A stretch of 5,859 nt of DNA from Paracoccaceae bacterium (lineage in GTDB: Bacteria > Pseudomonadota > Alphaproteobacteria > Rhodobacterales > Rhodobacteraceae), in the NCBI GenBank assembly GCA_002401045.1, contig NVSA01000003.1, positions 29,811 through 35,669 of the forward strand. Direction: 5' to 3'. The notes beneath the pieces are model-generated. The model saw only the letters and a program-made list of their open reading frames with translations. It was not told the origin of the DNA and made no database searches. This document shows positions 5,180 to 5,859 of the stretch, in pieces. The number at the start of each line of letters is the position of its first letter. Positions within the stretch are counted from its first letter, which is position 1. The translations under genes were made by a program, and so were the position numbers.

Positions 5180-5191
5180 TCTCAGGTTTGC

Positions 5192-5428
5192 TTAAACAGC
5201 AAACATTAGTAGCAATGCTACCAAGAATGAGAAGATGCCCAAGGCTTCAGCAAACGCGATACCGATAAACAATGTCGCTGTTTGTGCACCAGCTGCTGCT
5301 GGATTGCGCAAAGCACCTGACAAGAAGTTACCTGCAACTGTACCAACACCGATACCAGCGCCGCCCATACCAATACAAGCCAAGCCTGCACCAATGTATT
5401 GACCCATTTCTGCGATATTACCTTCCAT
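5192..5428 (-). CDS. atpE: F0F1 ATP synthase subunit c (proteolipid of the rotor ring)
   Basis: Subunit c forms the membrane ring whose rotation is driven by ion flow and turns F1. The 78-residue product has two membrane helices. The first (about 10-34) carries the glycine-rich GxGxG series (GMGGAGIGVG) that packs the ring. The polar loop has RNP (41-43), which contacts the central stalk. The second (about 49-76) has the ion-binding carboxylate Glu61 in AFAEALGIF. Ala follows the glutamate, and the sodium-type ligands are not evident, so proton coupling is expected. The start MEGNIAEMGQ matches Rhodobacter-type c subunits and is fixed by AGGAG (5437-5441), 8 bases upstream, the strongest ribosome site in the operon. 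An upstream in-frame opening to 5515 overlaps atpB and is not supported. It follows atpB after 47 AU-rich bases and is followed by two hairpins. Confidence 0.98.
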   Translation of the reverse strand: MEGNIAEMGQYIGAGLACIGMGGAGIGVGTVAGNFLSGALRNPAAAGAQTATLFIGIAFAEALGIFSFLVALLLMFAV

Positions 5429-5475
5429 AACGATTTCTCCTTTTGATGGAATAGATATAATTAGTTGAACGAACC
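5429..5475 (-). promoter_or_regulatory. AU-rich intercistronic leader and strong ribosome binding site of atpE
   Basis: The 47 bases between atpB and atpE are AU-rich with little evident pairing and end in AAAAGGAGA (5436-5444), 8 bases before the ATG. This resembles the idea of the E. coli atpE translational enhancer, which raises c-subunit output; function here is inferred. Confidence 0.5.
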
Positions 5476-5859
5476 TTAGTGACCCGGATACAAAGCATCG
5501 TTGAGATACACACAAGTTAGAATAGTGAAAACATAAGCTTGAATACCTGCCACAAGAACCTCTAGTCCGTAGACGGCTGTGATAGACAAGATTGGTAGAA
5601 CCGAAAAGACACCCAGCGCGCCCGCAAACCCTGCGAACACTTTGATCACTGCGTGACCCGCCATGACGTTGCCCGCCAAACGAATGGAGTGACTAACAGG
5701 GCGTACAAAATACGAGATCAACTCGATGATGGCCAAGACGGGGCGCAGCGCAAGCGGCGCAGATGACACCCAGAACAGTCCTAAAAACTTTGTGCCGTTT
5801 TTGACAAAACCCAAGATGGTCACGGTCAAGAACACGGCCATCGCAAGGAATGCTGTTAC
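5476..5859 (-). CDS. atpB: F0F1 ATP synthase subunit a, C-terminal part (runs off the right edge)
   Basis: Subunit a is the stator membrane protein that provides the two proton half-channels against the c-ring. The last 127 residues are visible, beginning VTAFLAMAVFLTV and continuing to LYPGH before the TAA stop at 5476-5478; the N-terminal half lies outside the window. The conserved functional helix SHSIRLAGNVMAGHAVIKVF is present, with the essential arginine (visible residue 60, equivalent to E. coli Arg210). The last helix has GIQAYVFTILTCVYL, with the conserved glutamine (visible residue 107, equivalent to E. coli Gln252). Hydrophobic segments alternate as expected for the last membrane helices. 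An ATG at 5841 is internal, not the start. Gene order atpB-atpE-b'-atpF is the alphaproteobacterial F0 arrangement, usually preceded by atpI. Confidence 0.97.
   Translation of the reverse strand, partial: VTAFLAMAVFLTVTILGFVKNGTKFLGLFWVSSAPLALRPVLAIIELISYFVRPVSHSIRLAGNVMAGHAVIKVFAGFAGALGVFSVLPILSITAVYGLEVLVAGIQAYVFTILTCVYLNDALYPGH

Overview
The window looks like chromosomal DNA of an alphaproteobacterium, most likely a marine member of the Rhodobacteraceae (roseobacter group) of moderate GC. The strongest evidence is the F0 ATP synthase cluster. It encodes a, c, b' and b in that order, has both a b and a b' subunit, ends at a terminator after b with no F1 genes attached, and carries protein sequences of the Rhodobacter type. 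A PdhR-like GntR regulator and a short AraC/methyltransferase form of Ada fit the same group. No mobile element, CRISPR array, tRNA, rRNA or horizontally acquired block was seen.

Layout. At the left edge, on the minus strand, endonuclease III (nth) overlaps by 3 bases the GTG start of a PfkB-family sugar/adenosine kinase that runs off the window. Diverging from nth across about 100 bases, on the plus strand, is an Ada-like O6-alkylguanine-DNA methyltransferase fused to an AraC-type DNA-binding domain, so two DNA repair genes sit back to back. Next come, on the plus strand, a glycine-zipper OmpA-family lipoprotein with a possible heat-shock-type promoter and a clear terminator, a PdhR-like FadR/GntR regulator with a palindrome just upstream that is probably its own operator, and a small secreted protein of unknown function. 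The secreted gene and the ATP synthase operon converge on two back-to-back terminators (3878-3961).

The right third, on the minus strand, is the 3' part of the F0 operon: atpB (partial), atpE, the b' gene and atpF. Its non-coding parts are informative. There is an AU-rich leader with a strong ribosome binding site before atpE, and two tandem stable hairpins between atpE and b'. Both fit the need to make many more c subunits than the other F0 subunits.

Most of the window is housekeeping. The less explained parts are the small secreted protein, the structured 172-base region before it, the regulator palindrome with unusual spacing, and the atpE-b' hairpins. No clearly new multi-gene system was found.
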